A DNA stretch of 42,642 nt from Streptomyces sp. (lineage in GTDB: Bacteria; Actinomycetota; Actinomycetes; Streptomycetales; Streptomycetaceae). Numbering within the stretch: the stretch's first letter is position 1; each line of letters starts with the position of its first letter. The position numbers and the translations under genes were made by a program. The notes beneath the pieces are model-generated. The model was not told the DNA's origin. It saw nothing but the letters and a program-made list of their open reading frames with translations, and searched no databases. Below are positions 25,020 to 33,578 of the stretch, in pieces. The stretch is from assembly GCF_019510245.1 (NCBI RefSeq), contig NZ_JAEKKT010000173.1, positions 1 to 42,642 of the forward strand, written 5' to 3'.

Positions 25020-26240
25020 CTAACCGCCGTTCTGTTCGACCTCCAGATGGATCGGCCCGCGCAGGACGGGGCTGCGCCGGTACGGGGGCGGGTCGGTGAC
25101 CAGGGTGGGGGCGTCGAGGCGGTGTACCAGCTCGGTGAGTGCGATCTGGGCCTCGCGGCGGGCCAGCGGGCCGCCGAAGCAGAGGTGGATGCCGCTGCCG
25201 AAGCCGAGGTGCTGGTTGTCCTGCCGGTCGGGGTCGAAGCGGTCCGGATCGTGGAAGCGGTTCGGGTCGCGGCTGCCCGAGGCCAGCAGCAGCATGATCT
25301 GCGAGCCCTTGGGGATGACGGTGTCGCCGACGGTCACCTCGCTGTACGCCGCCCGCCAGGGAATGATGTGCACGGGTGGCTCGTAGCGCAGGAGTTCCTC
25401 GACCAGCGGCACGATCAGGTCCGGGTCGCCGCGCAGCCGTTGCAGCACCTGGGGGTGGCGCAGCAGGGTCAGCATGCCGTTGGTGATGAGGTTGACGGTG
25501 GTCTCGTGACCGGCGATCAGCAGCAGGTTGGCGGTGCTGATGATCTCCTCGTCGGTCATCCGCCCGTCCGGCCCGTCGTCGTTGGCCAGCCGGGACAGCA
25601 GGTCGTCGCTCGGGTGGCCGTGGCGCTGTTCCACCAGACCGCCGAGGTACTCGCGCAGGTCCTGGCGGGCCCGCACGCCGTCCTCCAGCTTCTCCTTCGG
25701 GTCGGTCTTCGGGTCGTAGTCGATCGAGTTGATGAGGTCGTTGACCCAGACCCGGAACCGCGGTTCGTCCTCGCGCGGCACGCCGAGCAGGTGGCAGATC
25801 ACCGTGACGGGGAACGGGTAGGCGACGTCGTCGACGATGTCGATGCGCTCCTTGCCCGCGCACTGGTCGAGCAGACCGCCGACGGTGTCGGCCAGGGCCG
25901 GTTCCAGGCCGGTCACCAGCCCCGGCGTGTGCGGCGGACCGAAGTGGCGCATCGTCATCCGGCGCAGGCGGTCGTGCTCGGGCGGGTCCATGTTGATGAA
26001 GGCCGGTGTGGCCGCGCCCTCGGCCGAGGGCATCCCGTGCGCCAGGTTGCGGACGTCGGAGCTGAGGTGCGGGTTGTGCAGGATGTCCTCCAGCTCGCGA
26101 TACGTGCTGATGACGTAGCTGCCGTCCTCCTGCCGGGCCACCGGCGTCCTGCGCAGCTCGGCGTAGAGCGGGTACGGGTCGGCCCGGGAGCCGTAGTCGA
26201 GGATTCGGCGCAGCGTGTCGGGCGCCTCGGTGGTGGTCAT
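25020..26240 (-). CDS. Cytochrome P450
   Basis: 406 residues, a soluble bacterial class I P450. The I-helix motif AGHETT is at 243-248, the K-helix ExxR (E282-R285) in EELLRYEPP, and the haem-binding loop LGFGSGIHLCFGG holds the axial Cys354. These enzymes hydroxylate or otherwise oxidise small molecules using two electrons delivered by a ferredoxin. The required partners lie directly upstream: ferredoxin and ferredoxin reductase. The substrate cannot be told from the sequence; no biosynthetic core genes lie nearby, so it may be catabolic. The start ATG is 18 bases past the reductase stop. Confidence 0.95.
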   Translation of the reverse strand: MTTTEAPDTLRRILDYGSRADPYPLYAELRRTPVARQEDGSYVISTYRELEDILHNPHLSSDVRNLAHGMPSAEGAATPAFINMDPPEHDRLRRMTMRHFGPPHTPGLVTGLEPALADTVGGLLDQCAGKERIDIVDDVAYPFPVTVICHLLGVPREDEPRFRVWVNDLINSIDYDPKTDPKEKLEDGVRARQDLREYLGGLVEQRHGHPSDDLLSRLANDDGPDGRMTDEEIISTANLLLIAGHETTVNLITNGMLTLLRHPQVLQRLRGDPDLIVPLVEELLRYEPPVHIIPWRAAYSEVTVGDTVIPKGSQIMLLLASGSRDPNRFHDPDRFDPDRQDNQHLGFGSGIHLCFGGPLARREAQIALTELVHRLDAPTLVTDPPPYRRSPVLRGPIHLEVEQNGG

Positions 26241-26258
26241 CTCGCTGTCCTTTCCCCG

Positions 26259-27653
26259 CTACCGGTGGTGCTGGTGCGCGGCCGTGACGCGTCGTTCGCT
26301 CGGGTCGTGGCCGGTGACGACCACGGTGGCGCCCTGGGCGAGCAGGGTGGGGCCGGGGAAGTCGACGGGCACCGGTTTGGTGTCGACGGGCTGGTCCGGC
26401 GTGGGGCAGGGCGGCGGGAAGGGCGCGGCCGTCTCGATGAGACGCCGGTAGTGGTCCAGCCACTTCGCGTTGTTGAAGGTCACCGCCGCGGTGACCCGGC
26501 CCTGGTAGCCGTACGCGGCGACGAAGCGGTGGTCGGACACCGATCCCTGGGTGACGACGACCTCGTCGGCGAAGGTGGGCACGCCGACGGACTTGATGTT
26601 GACGCCGAACTGGATCGACCAGAACCGCGGGATGGACAGGTGCGGCCAGCGCTCCGCCTGGCCGTTGACCATGTTGTGGGCCGCGACCTCGGCCTGCTCC
26701 ACGGCGTTGGCCCAGTGCTCCAGCGAGATGAGCCGGTACTCGTAGACCGGGTTGGGGCAGCGCGCCACGTCCCCGGCGACGAAGACGTCGTCGGTGATCA
26801 GCCCGTTGAGGTCCATGGCGCGGCAGCCCGTGTCGCAGGCGACGCCCCATACCCCCGCGGCCAGTCCGGAGCCCCGCAGCCACTCGGTGTTGCGGATGCC
26901 GCCGAGCGCGACCACCGCCACGTCGGTGTCGACGGTGCTGCCGTCGTCGAAGTGGGCACGGCGCAGCCGTCCCTGGGCGTCGCCCTCCAACCGGGTGACC
27001 TTGACCCCGCACCGCAGGTCGACGCCGTGGGCGCGCTGCATCTCCGCCGCCACCTCGCCGATCATCGCGCCGAGCGCCCCGACCAGCGGGTACGGCGCGA
27101 GTTCGGCGACGGTCACCGGGATGTCCCGCTCCCGGCAGATGGACGCGATCTCGGAGCCGGTGAACCCCGCCCCGATGACGAGCACTCGGGAGGGCCCGGC
27201 GGCGAGCGCCCGCTGCAGGCCTTCGGCGTGCTCGCGGGTCCGGACGACGAACACCCCGTCCAGCGCCGCCTCGGACTCGACGAACCAGGGCCGGGCCCGC
27301 ACCCCGGTGGAGATCAGTACCCGGTCGAAGGGGACCTCGCGTCCGTCGGCCAGCCGCACCTGGTTGGTGGCCAGGTCCAGCCCGCTCGCCGGCACCCCCA
27401 GCAGCCACTCCGCGTCGATGTCACGCCGTCGCGGCAGCCTGGTGCCGTCGGCGGGCACCCACCCCGTCAGCACCTGCTTGGACAAGGGGGGACGGTCGTA
27501 GGGCTCGCCCAGCTCGTCGCCGATCATCGTCAGCGATCCGGTGAAGCCCTCGTCGCGCAGGGTCTCCGCGGCCCGCAGTCCCGCCAGGGACGCGCCGACG
27601 ACCACGATGCGGCCGTCGCGCTTGAACGCGCGCAGGTTGTCGGCACTGGTCAT
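26259..27653 (-). CDS. FAD-dependent ferredoxin reductase (NAD(P)H-linked)
   Basis: 464 residues. The N-terminal FAD-binding motif is VVVGASLAGLRAAE (about 17-30), the NAD(P)-binding motif VLVIGAGFTGSEIAS (about 155-169), and the second FAD motif includes DVFVAGDVARCPN. This is the pattern of rubredoxin/putidaredoxin-reductase-type enzymes (BphA4-like), which pass electrons from NAD(P)H to a small ferredoxin. The C-terminal 60 residues extend beyond the usual reductase domain and are Pro-rich. Its ATG (27653) overlaps the ferredoxin stop by four bases (ATGA), so the two are translationally coupled. Confidence 0.93.
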   Translation of the reverse strand: MTSADNLRAFKRDGRIVVVGASLAGLRAAETLRDEGFTGSLTMIGDELGEPYDRPPLSKQVLTGWVPADGTRLPRRRDIDAEWLLGVPASGLDLATNQVRLADGREVPFDRVLISTGVRARPWFVESEAALDGVFVVRTREHAEGLQRALAAGPSRVLVIGAGFTGSEIASICRERDIPVTVAELAPYPLVGALGAMIGEVAAEMQRAHGVDLRCGVKVTRLEGDAQGRLRRAHFDDGSTVDTDVAVVALGGIRNTEWLRGSGLAAGVWGVACDTGCRAMDLNGLITDDVFVAGDVARCPNPVYEYRLISLEHWANAVEQAEVAAHNMVNGQAERWPHLSIPRFWSIQFGVNIKSVGVPTFADEVVVTQGSVSDHRFVAAYGYQGRVTAAVTFNNAKWLDHYRRLIETAAPFPPPCPTPDQPVDTKPVPVDFPGPTLLAQGATVVVTGHDPSERRVTAAHQHHR

Positions 27654-27877
27654 GACCTCGCCGCCTCCACCGGTGCCTGCCGGCCCTCCAGCCGGTCGAC
27701 GAGAATCGCCTGGACCGGGCAGGCCGCCGCAGCCCGCAGCACCCGGTCGCGCAGGGCGTCGTCGGGCTCCGGGTCGTACATCAGCGCTTCCTCCCCGTGC
27801 ATCCGGAACGCGTCCGGAGCCAGGAACGCGCACTGCGCATAGCCTTGACATCGGGAGAGATCAACGACGACTCGCAT
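27650..27877 (-). CDS. 3Fe-4S type ferredoxin
   Basis: 75 residues, first gene of the P450 operon. The cluster ligands are Cys10, Cys16 (CQGYAQC) and Cys53 (ACP): three Cys, hence a [3Fe-4S] cluster, typical of ferredoxins that feed actinobacterial P450s. The ATG at 27877 (MRVVVDLSRC) has GGAGG eleven bases upstream. Gene order ferredoxin, reductase, P450 gives the whole electron chain NAD(P)H to FAD to Fe-S to haem in one transcript. Confidence 0.94.
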   Translation of the reverse strand: MRVVVDLSRCQGYAQCAFLAPDAFRMHGEEALMYDPEPDDALRDRVLRAAAACPVQAILVDRLEGRQAPVEAARS

Positions 27878-28288
27878 CCCGGCCTCCACAGGGGCTGCAG
27901 GCTGCGGAGCCGTACCGGGAGGCGGCGCTCCGCGCTCGTCGGGTCTCCGCAGAGGATTTTGGTGATCGCGGGAAAGCACGCGGGCAGAGATCAGGCGTCG
28001 CACAGACCGGACGACGGCGGTGAGACCGCCGGGAGATCCTGCGACTTCACCCGATCAGCGTATGCCGCGCCCACATCGCCCGCACGCCGGGAAGCAGGCG
28101 TCCGGGGCCCGGACGCGGCCGGACCGGGTGCGTCCGCCGCCCGCGTCCAGCAAGTGGTCCGGCCGCCCGGGTGGTTCGGTGTCAGCAGGAGCGCCGACCG
28201 GCACGAGGGCCGGAACAAGGCCCGTGACAAGAGCCGGAACGAGAGCCGCACCAAGACCCGGAGCGGGATCGGAGCAGGAGGTGTCCCG
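27878..28288. other. Intergenic between the P450 operon and the cyclase remnant
   Basis: 411 bases expected to hold divergent promoters. No gene recognised. The right end has the 12-base imperfect repeats listed separately. Confidence 0.5.
28201..28260. repeat. Imperfect 12-base tandem repeat
   Basis: About five units of the type GGCCGGAACAAG / AGCCGGAACGAG, directly upstream of the cyclase remnant. In one frame they read as four-residue units ending in Arg (NKAR, DKSR, NESR, TKTR). They may be non-coding. Confidence 0.5.
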
Positions 28289-28907
28289 ATGGCCTCGGAC
28301 CAGCCCGTGCCCGCCGCGCCCGCGCCCCCGCCGGGCCTCTCCGAAGCGGCCTTCCGCGATCTGTACCGCAGGCTGCGGGACCTGGCCCGGGACGGTGGGC
28401 CGCAACAGCGGGGCGCGCTGGACCGGCTGACGCCGGAGCGGGTCGCGGCGGCCGCCGCCGAGGTCCGGTGCGGGCGCACCGTCTCGCCGGCCGCGACCGT
28501 CGAGACGCGGCGCGGCCCGGACAGCCCGGAGCCCGCGACCCACCGGATGACGCTCCCGCGCCCGGCGAGACCGGCGCACCCGGGTTCGTGTTCGCCCGCG
28601 ACCGGTTCGCCATGAACGTGCACAACGACGTCGGCAGCCACCTCGACGCGCTCTGCCACGTGCTGTTCGACGGCGAGCTGTACGGCGGCGTGCCGGCGAG
28701 CACCCTGACGCCCGAGGGAGCCGGGGCGCTCTCCCTCGACCTGGTCCGGGACGATCGCCGGCCGGGGTGTCCTCCTCGACATCCCGCGCCTGCGCGGGGT
28801 GCGGTGGCTGGAGCCCGGGGACCGGGTGACCGCCGAGGACCTCGTCGCCGCCGGGGCCGCCCAGCGGACCGCGGTCGGACCGGGTGACCTGCTGTTCGTA
28901 CGGGTGG
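28289..28907 (+). pseudogene. Cyclase-family (kynurenine-formamidase-like) gene, multiply frameshifted and truncated
   Basis: The frame starts at the ATG at 28289 with AGGAGG upstream and reads a helical leader (LSEAAFRDLYRRLRDLAR). Homology is split over three frames. The switch near 28557, where one G appears lost, leads into GAPGFVFARDRFAMNVHNDVGSHLDALCHVLFDG, the signature of the cyclase/metal-dependent hydrolase family with its N-D-x-G-S-H-x-D motif. The switch near 28754, where about two bases appear lost, leads into GVLLDIPRLRGVRWLEPGD and then GDLLFVRVGHR. The remaining C-terminal third, including the substrate-side His/Glu motifs, is missing. At about 28908 the DNA changes to the tail of another gene. 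The metal-binding signature itself survives intact but no full protein can be made. Confidence 0.82.
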
Positions 28908-29099
28908 GACACCGCCTGCGGCGCCGGCACCGACCCGGCGTCCTCGGCCCTGCACGTCCACTGCAAGGCCCACGACCTGGACAACCTCGACGTCGTCGAC
29001 ACCGGCTTCTTCCCGAGCATCGGTGCGGTGAACCCGTCCCTGACGGCCATCGCGAACGCCCTGCGGGTCGGCGACCACCTGCTGGAGCGACTGGGCTGA
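28908..29099 (+). pseudogene. 3' remnant of a GMC-family oxidoreductase
   Basis: About 63 residues, in a fourth frame, match the end of glucose-methanol-choline oxidoreductases: GTDPASSALHVHCKAHDLDNLDVVDTGFFPSIGAVNPSLTAIANALRVGDHLLERL is the family's last segment, with the FAD-side DxxNLxVVDTxxFPS and the catalytic Asn-Pro region (described here in pieces: DNLDVVDTGFFPS, NPSLTAIANALR). The N-terminal FAD domain is absent. The intact neighbour downstream is an SDR dehydrogenase, a common companion of such enzymes. Confidence 0.82.
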
Positions 29100-29262
29100 G
29101 CCCGCACGGGCACCCGGCCCCCGACCGGGCGAAGATCCTCCGCCGGGCAGCGCAACGCGGTCCGCCGCCGCGTGCCGCCGTCCCTTCCCGGTGTTTCCCT
29201 GAGCCTGATCCGTGGGCGACGGGCCCGGCGGAGGCGGGAACGCAGAGGAGGAGCAGAACATC

Positions 29263-30102
29263 GTGAGTTCCACCGAGGGGGCGACCCGAAGCGTGATCCC
29301 CGCGCACCTGCTGAAGGGCCAGAAGGCACTCGTGACCGGCGCGAACTCCGGCATCGGGAAGGCGACGGCCATCGCTCTGGGCCGGGCTGGCGCCGATGTC
29401 GTGGTCAACTACGTGGCCGGTGCCGACGAGGCCGAGAAGGTGGTCGAGGAGATCACCGGCCTCGGGGTCCGGGCGGCCGCCTACGAGGCGGACGTCTCCG
29501 ACGAGCAGCAGGTCGTCGCCATGACGGACCGGATGGTCCGGGAGTTCGGCACGATCGACATCCTGGTCGCCAACGCGGGGCTCCAGCGGGACGCCCCGTT
29601 CACCGAGATGACCCTCGCCCAGTGGCAGAAGGTCCTGGACGTCAACCTCACCGGGCAGTTCCTCTGCGCCCGCGAGGCGACCAGGGAGTTCCTGCGCCGC
29701 GGCGTCGTGCCCGAGGTGTCGCGGGCGGCCGGGAAGATCATCTGCATGAGCTCGGTGCACCAGATCATCCCGTGGGCCGGGCACGTCAACTACGCCTCCT
29801 CCAAGGGCGGCGTGCAGATGATGATGGAGACGCTGGCCCAGGAACTCGCCCCGAAGAAGGTCCGCGTCAACGCGATCGCCCCCGGCGCCATCAGGACCCC
29901 CATCAACCGCGGCGCCTGGGACACCCCGCAGGCCGAGCAGGACCTGCTGAAGCTGATCCCCTACGACAGGGTCGGCGACCCCGAGGACATCGGCTACGCG
30001 GCCGTCGCCCTCGCCTCCGACCTCATGGACTACGTCGTCGGCGCCACCCTCTACGTCGACGGCGGGATGACCCTCTTCCCGGGCTTCGCCACCGGAGGCT
30101 GA
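29263..30102 (+). CDS. SDR-family dehydrogenase (glucose-1-dehydrogenase-like)
   Basis: 279 residues, classical short-chain dehydrogenase. The cofactor motif TGANSGIGKA (about 24-33), NAG (about 104-106), the catalytic Ser in SSVHQ, and YASSK (Tyr and Lys four residues apart, about 178-182) are all present, and PGAIRTPIN and YVDGGMTLFPG complete the fold. It should oxidise a sugar or alcohol with NAD(P). Substrate preference cannot be read reliably; the closest-looking proteins are annotated glucose 1-dehydrogenase. I chose the GTG at 29263 for its GGAGGAG site; an upstream frame would add 17 poor residues. It is now separated from its former GMC partner by decay. Confidence 0.9.
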   Translation: MSSTEGATRSVIPAHLLKGQKALVTGANSGIGKATAIALGRAGADVVVNYVAGADEAEKVVEEITGLGVRAAAYEADVSDEQQVVAMTDRMVREFGTIDILVANAGLQRDAPFTEMTLAQWQKVLDVNLTGQFLCAREATREFLRRGVVPEVSRAAGKIICMSSVHQIIPWAGHVNYASSKGGVQMMMETLAQELAPKKVRVNAIAPGAIRTPINRGAWDTPQAEQDLLKLIPYDRVGDPEDIGYAAVALASDLMDYVVGATLYVDGGMTLFPGFATGG

Positions 30103-30221
30103 CCCGAGCGCACGGCCCTGGTCTCGCCGACTCCCTCACGATCGCCATTCGTCCGGCGGTCACTACGATCAGTGGCCATTACGTCAGTTGTTCGCATCCC
30201 TCAGCATCGGCAGCAGCCCCT

Positions 30222-30438
30222 ATGAAGGCCCCGCGCCTGGGCCTGGCGCAGCGCCCCTGCCTCGTCTTGACCTCGCTGACCGTCACCGAGGGCGCGGGCG
30301 CCCCCACCACCCCGCGCTGGCTGGGACTCGTCACCCCGGTCGCCGTCGTCCTGGTCGTCCCCGCGGTCGCTTTCCTCTACTGGCTGGACATCCACGGCGA
30401 GTTGGAGGGCCTCGCCGACACCGACCTGCGGTCCGACA
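30222..30438 (+). pseudogene. Possible C-terminal remnant of a cytochrome bd oxidase subunit II (CydB-like)
   Basis: One frame reads LTVTEGAGAPTTPRWL followed by a membrane helix (VTPVAVVLVVPAVAFLYWLDIHGEL) and an acidic tail. This resembles the last transmembrane helix and C-terminus of CydB-type proteins, where an LTV-x-(E/D)-A segment is followed by a Val/Leu-rich helix and a WxxxHG-like end. Only about 70 residues remain, there is no good ribosome site, and the frame has no natural stop before the hairpin. The family assignment is tentative; it could simply be another membrane fragment. Confidence 0.3.
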
Positions 30439-30456
30439 GCGCCCCGTCAGGGGCGC
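30439..30456. terminator. Hairpin between convergent genes
   Basis: GCGCCCC-GTCA-GGGGCGC, a 7-bp stem with a four-base loop, lies 35 bases beyond the stop of the leftward GH15 gene. It could serve both strands. Confidence 0.55.
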
Positions 30457-30490
30457 GTTGCCGAACCGTCCGCCAGTTCCCTCGGCTTGC

Positions 30491-32329
30491 TCAGCGCGCG
30501 TCCAGTGCCTCGTTCAGGGTGATCGCCGAGTCGATGAGCGCGAGGTGGGTGAACGCCTGGGGGAAATTGCCGAGTTGGCGGCCCGTCGGGTCGATCTCCT
30601 CCGAGTACAGGCCCAGATGGTTGGCGTACCCCATCATCTTCTCGAACACCAGCCGAGCCCGGTCGGTCCGGCCGGCGCGAGCCAACGCGTCGACGTACAT
30701 GAACGTGCACAGCGAGAAGGTGCCCTCCGAGCCGCGCAGGCCGTCGGGTGAGGCATCGGGGTTGTAGCGGTAGACCAGGCTGTCGCTGACCAGCTCCTGC
30801 TCCATGGCGTCCAGGGTGGCCGTCCACATCGGGTCCCCGGGGGTGACGAACCCGACCGTCGCCATGCGCAGCAAAGAGGAGTCCAGGACCTCGGTGCCGT
30901 AGTGCTGGACGAAGGCCTGCCGCTTCTCGCTCCAGCCCTTGGCCATGACCTGCTCGTAGGCGGCGTCCCGTTCGGCCTGCCAGCGGCCGGGCGCGGACGG
31001 CCATCCCGTGGCCTGGGCGAGGCGCAGCGCCCTGTCGAACGCCACCCACGACATCACCCGGCCGTAGGTGAAGTCCTGGCGCCCGCCGCGGGTCTCCCAG
31101 ATCCCCTCCTCCGCCTGGTCCCAGTGGTCGGCCAGCCACTCCAGGTCCGTCCGCAGCGAGGTCCAGCCCCCGTGCCCGAGGGTGAAGCCGTGCCGGTGCG
31201 CGAAGTAGATGCTGTCCAGCGCCTCGCCGTAGATGTCCAGCTGGAGCTGGGTGGCGGCGCCGTTGCCGATGCGCACCGGGGCGGAACCCTCGTAGCCCTC
31301 CCAGTGGTCGAGGATCTGCTCGGTCAGGTCGGAGGAGCCGTCGACCTTGTACATGATGTTCAGCGGGCCCGTGTCCCCGTGCCTGCCCGCCCGCTCCTTG
31401 ACCCGGTTGCCCAGCCAGACGATGAAGGCCCTGGCCTCCTCCGTGAAACCGAGTCCCAGCAGGGCGTACACGGAGAAGGAGGCGTCCCGGATCCAGGTGA
31501 AGCGGTAGTCCCAGTTGCGCTCACCGCCCAGCTGCTCCGGGAGCGCCGCCGTGGGCGCGGCCACCACGGCGCCGCTCGGGGCGAAGGTCATGAGCTTCAG
31601 CGTGATCGCGGACCGCTCCACCACCTCCCGCCAGCGTCCGGTGTAGCGGGACTGGGCCAGCCAGGTGCGCCAGAAGACCGCCGTCTCCTCGAAGAGCTGT
31701 TCGTGTTCGGCGCGGCGGACCTCCCTGGGCGGTCCGTCGGCGCCCATCTCCAGGATCAGCCCGCGCTGCTCGCCCGCCGCCAGGGTCAGCGAGACCTGCA
31801 CGTCCGCGTCCCGGTGCGTCATGATCTCCGTGAGCCGCTCGTCCTCCGGCTCCCGGACGGGATGCACGGTGAGTTCCGTGCCGTCCTCCGCGACGAAGAC
31901 GGCTCCGTGCGGGGTGATGTGCACCTCGTGTTTCATGAGCCCGTAGTCGAACCGCGGGGCGACCTCCACGTCGAAGGTCATGGTGCCGCGCACGCAGCGG
32001 ACCAGTCGGACCAGCCGGTGCCGGTCCGTGGTCGCCGTACCGGTCACCGGCATGAAGTCGACGACCTCGCCGGCGCCCGCCTCGGTCATGAACCGGGTCA
32101 CCAGGATCGCCGTGTCGGGCAGGTACAACTGCTTGGTCGAATGGGTCGGGTGGGCCGGCCGGACCGTGCAGTGCCCGCCGTTCTCCTTGTCCAGGAGCGC
32201 CCCGAACACGCTGGGCGAGTCGAACCGCGGGGAGCAGAACCAGTCGATCGCCCCCTCGGTGGTCACCAGCGCCGCGGTCTGGAGGTCGCCGACCAGCCCG
32301 TGGTTCTCGATCAGCGGGTAGTCGTCCAT
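30491..32329 (-). CDS. Glycoside hydrolase family 15 protein (glucoamylase/trehalase type)
   Basis: 612 residues. An N-terminal beta-sandwich domain (about 1-230, starting YPLIENHGLVGDLQTAALVTTEGAIDWFC) is followed by an (alpha/alpha)6 barrel. Signature stretches are NWDYRFTWIRDASFSVYALL (described in parts: RNWDYRFTWIRDAS at 271-284), EEGIWETRGG with the catalytic Glu412, and LYSEEIDP with the second acidic residue. Actinobacterial members of this group include trehalases and glucoamylases. No signal peptide, so it acts in the cytoplasm, where trehalose turnover is the likely job (inference). The ATG at 32329 follows AAGGGG. It is isolated between a remnant and a DUF4239 gene. Confidence 0.93.
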   Translation of the reverse strand: MDDYPLIENHGLVGDLQTAALVTTEGAIDWFCSPRFDSPSVFGALLDKENGGHCTVRPAHPTHSTKQLYLPDTAILVTRFMTEAGAGEVVDFMPVTGTATTDRHRLVRLVRCVRGTMTFDVEVAPRFDYGLMKHEVHITPHGAVFVAEDGTELTVHPVREPEDERLTEIMTHRDADVQVSLTLAAGEQRGLILEMGADGPPREVRRAEHEQLFEETAVFWRTWLAQSRYTGRWREVVERSAITLKLMTFAPSGAVVAAPTAALPEQLGGERNWDYRFTWIRDASFSVYALLGLGFTEEARAFIVWLGNRVKERAGRHGDTGPLNIMYKVDGSSDLTEQILDHWEGYEGSAPVRIGNGAATQLQLDIYGEALDSIYFAHRHGFTLGHGGWTSLRTDLEWLADHWDQAEEGIWETRGGRQDFTYGRVMSWVAFDRALRLAQATGWPSAPGRWQAERDAAYEQVMAKGWSEKRQAFVQHYGTEVLDSSLLRMATVGFVTPGDPMWTATLDAMEQELVSDSLVYRYNPDASPDGLRGSEGTFSLCTFMYVDALARAGRTDRARLVFEKMMGYANHLGLYSEEIDPTGRQLGNFPQAFTHLALIDSAITLNEALDAR

Positions 32330-32460
32330 CGGGGCGCCCCTTCCGGCGTGCGGTTCACCCGAATGCACCCCCTCGATCAGCGTATGCCGGGGCCCCGGCT
32401 GCGGCTCGTCGGGCGGGCCGGGGCCCACCGTGGCGGTCGGACAGCGGGGGGCGCACCCGC

Positions 32461-33252
32461 TCACCTGGTCCAGTACCGGGCGAGGGCTCCTTCCCGGTAC
32501 GGCGCCGGGCTGACGCTGAGGTCACCGGAGAAGGGGCGGTCCAGGACGAAGACCAGGAGCAGGCTGAAGCCGACGAGCCCGGCGACCGAGGCGACGAACA
32601 GGATCTGGACCCTGAGTTTGCGCATGCCGAACAGGAAGGTGAGCGGGACCAGGACCAGTGCGCCCCCGACGGCCAGGGCCTGGAGCAGCGGCGGAAGTTC
32701 CTGGCGGGCCATGGTGATGCGGGCGCGCCGCTGGGAGGCGACGTCGTCGAGATGGCCGACGGTCTGCTCGTAGAAGACCTGCTCCCGCTCGGACTTCGGG
32801 TCGTAGGTCTGCAACACCTGGAAGGCGGACCGGAGATGGGTCTCCGTGGCCCCGTAGCTGGGGTGGCCCGCGCGCATCCGCGGCCACTGGTCCTCGACGA
32901 CCGCGTGGACGTAGCCGCTCATGGCGGAGTCGAGCCGGGCCCGCACCGCCGCCGGGAACGCGGCGGCGTCACGGGTGATGAGCGCCGCGTCGGTGGCCTC
33001 GGCGGCGACGATGGTCTGGGTGTCCTCAAGCTGCGTCCACAGCGTGACGATCACGAACGCGAGGATGATCCCGTAGATGGCGCCGAACATCCCCAGCGTC
33101 ACACCGACCATGTCGTTGTGCTCCCCGCCGGCCACCGACGGGTACCTGCGCCGCAGCAGCACGCTGCCGGCGACGGCCAGGGCGACGGTGCCGCCGACGG
33201 TGACGACGGCCAGCGTGAAGGTACTGAAGTGGTTGAGCAGCCAGAGCGACAT
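32461..33252 (-). CDS. DUF4239-family membrane protein (bestrophin-like)
   Basis: 263 residues. Two N-terminal hydrophobic helices (about 9-28 and 48-68, GVTLGMFGAIYGIILAFVIV), a cytoplasmic or periplasmic helical segment (about 75-185), and two C-terminal helices (about 190-235). The pattern and the LAFVIVTLW segment are those of DUF4239, a family with distant resemblance to bestrophin channels and no established role. The ATG at 33252 (MSLWLLNHF) is taken; the longer upstream frame has no ribosome site. It is divergent from the sigma factor gene with 326 bases between them. Confidence 0.8.
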   Translation of the reverse strand: MSLWLLNHFSTFTLAVVTVGGTVALAVAGSVLLRRRYPSVAGGEHNDMVGVTLGMFGAIYGIILAFVIVTLWTQLEDTQTIVAAEATDAALITRDAAAFPAAVRARLDSAMSGYVHAVVEDQWPRMRAGHPSYGATETHLRSAFQVLQTYDPKSEREQVFYEQTVGHLDDVASQRRARITMARQELPPLLQALAVGGALVLVPLTFLFGMRKLRVQILFVASVAGLVGFSLLLVFVLDRPFSGDLSVSPAPYREGALARYWTR

Positions 33253-33578
33253 GGGCCCGGAGTCTAGGCCGGACAAAACACCCCGAAACCCCGGCTCCGC
33301 AAGCACCTGAGGGCGCACGGGGAGAAGTTCACACCACCGGGTGAGCGGGCCGCGAGCCCATGATGTGACCGGTGCCGCGGCGACGACGGGTGCGGGCGGG
33401 CCGGACACCGGGCGGCTGAGCGCCGCGGGGCGGTGACCGGCGTTTCGGCCCGGCCGGCCAGGAATGCCGGCCGCCGACCGGGGTAGACGCGTGCATGCCG
33501 GTGGGCGGCGGGGGCAGGCGTGTGTGTGCCGGCCACGGACCGGCTCGGACGAAGAGCGATCGACTGGGAGGGCGCATC
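33253..33578. promoter_or_regulatory. Divergent intergenic region upstream of the sigma factor gene
   Basis: 326 bases without a gene. I looked for a SigB-type promoter (GTTT ... GGGTA) before the sigma gene. A GTTT near 33443 and a GGGTAG near 33480 exist but are too far apart to form one promoter. No confident site. Confidence 0.4.

Larger units (their letters stand above)
30103..30490. other. Intergenic with a possible gene remnant and a hairpin
   Basis: Includes the possible cydB tail (30222-30438) and a hairpin at 30439-30456 between convergent transcripts. Nothing else recognisable. Confidence 0.4.
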
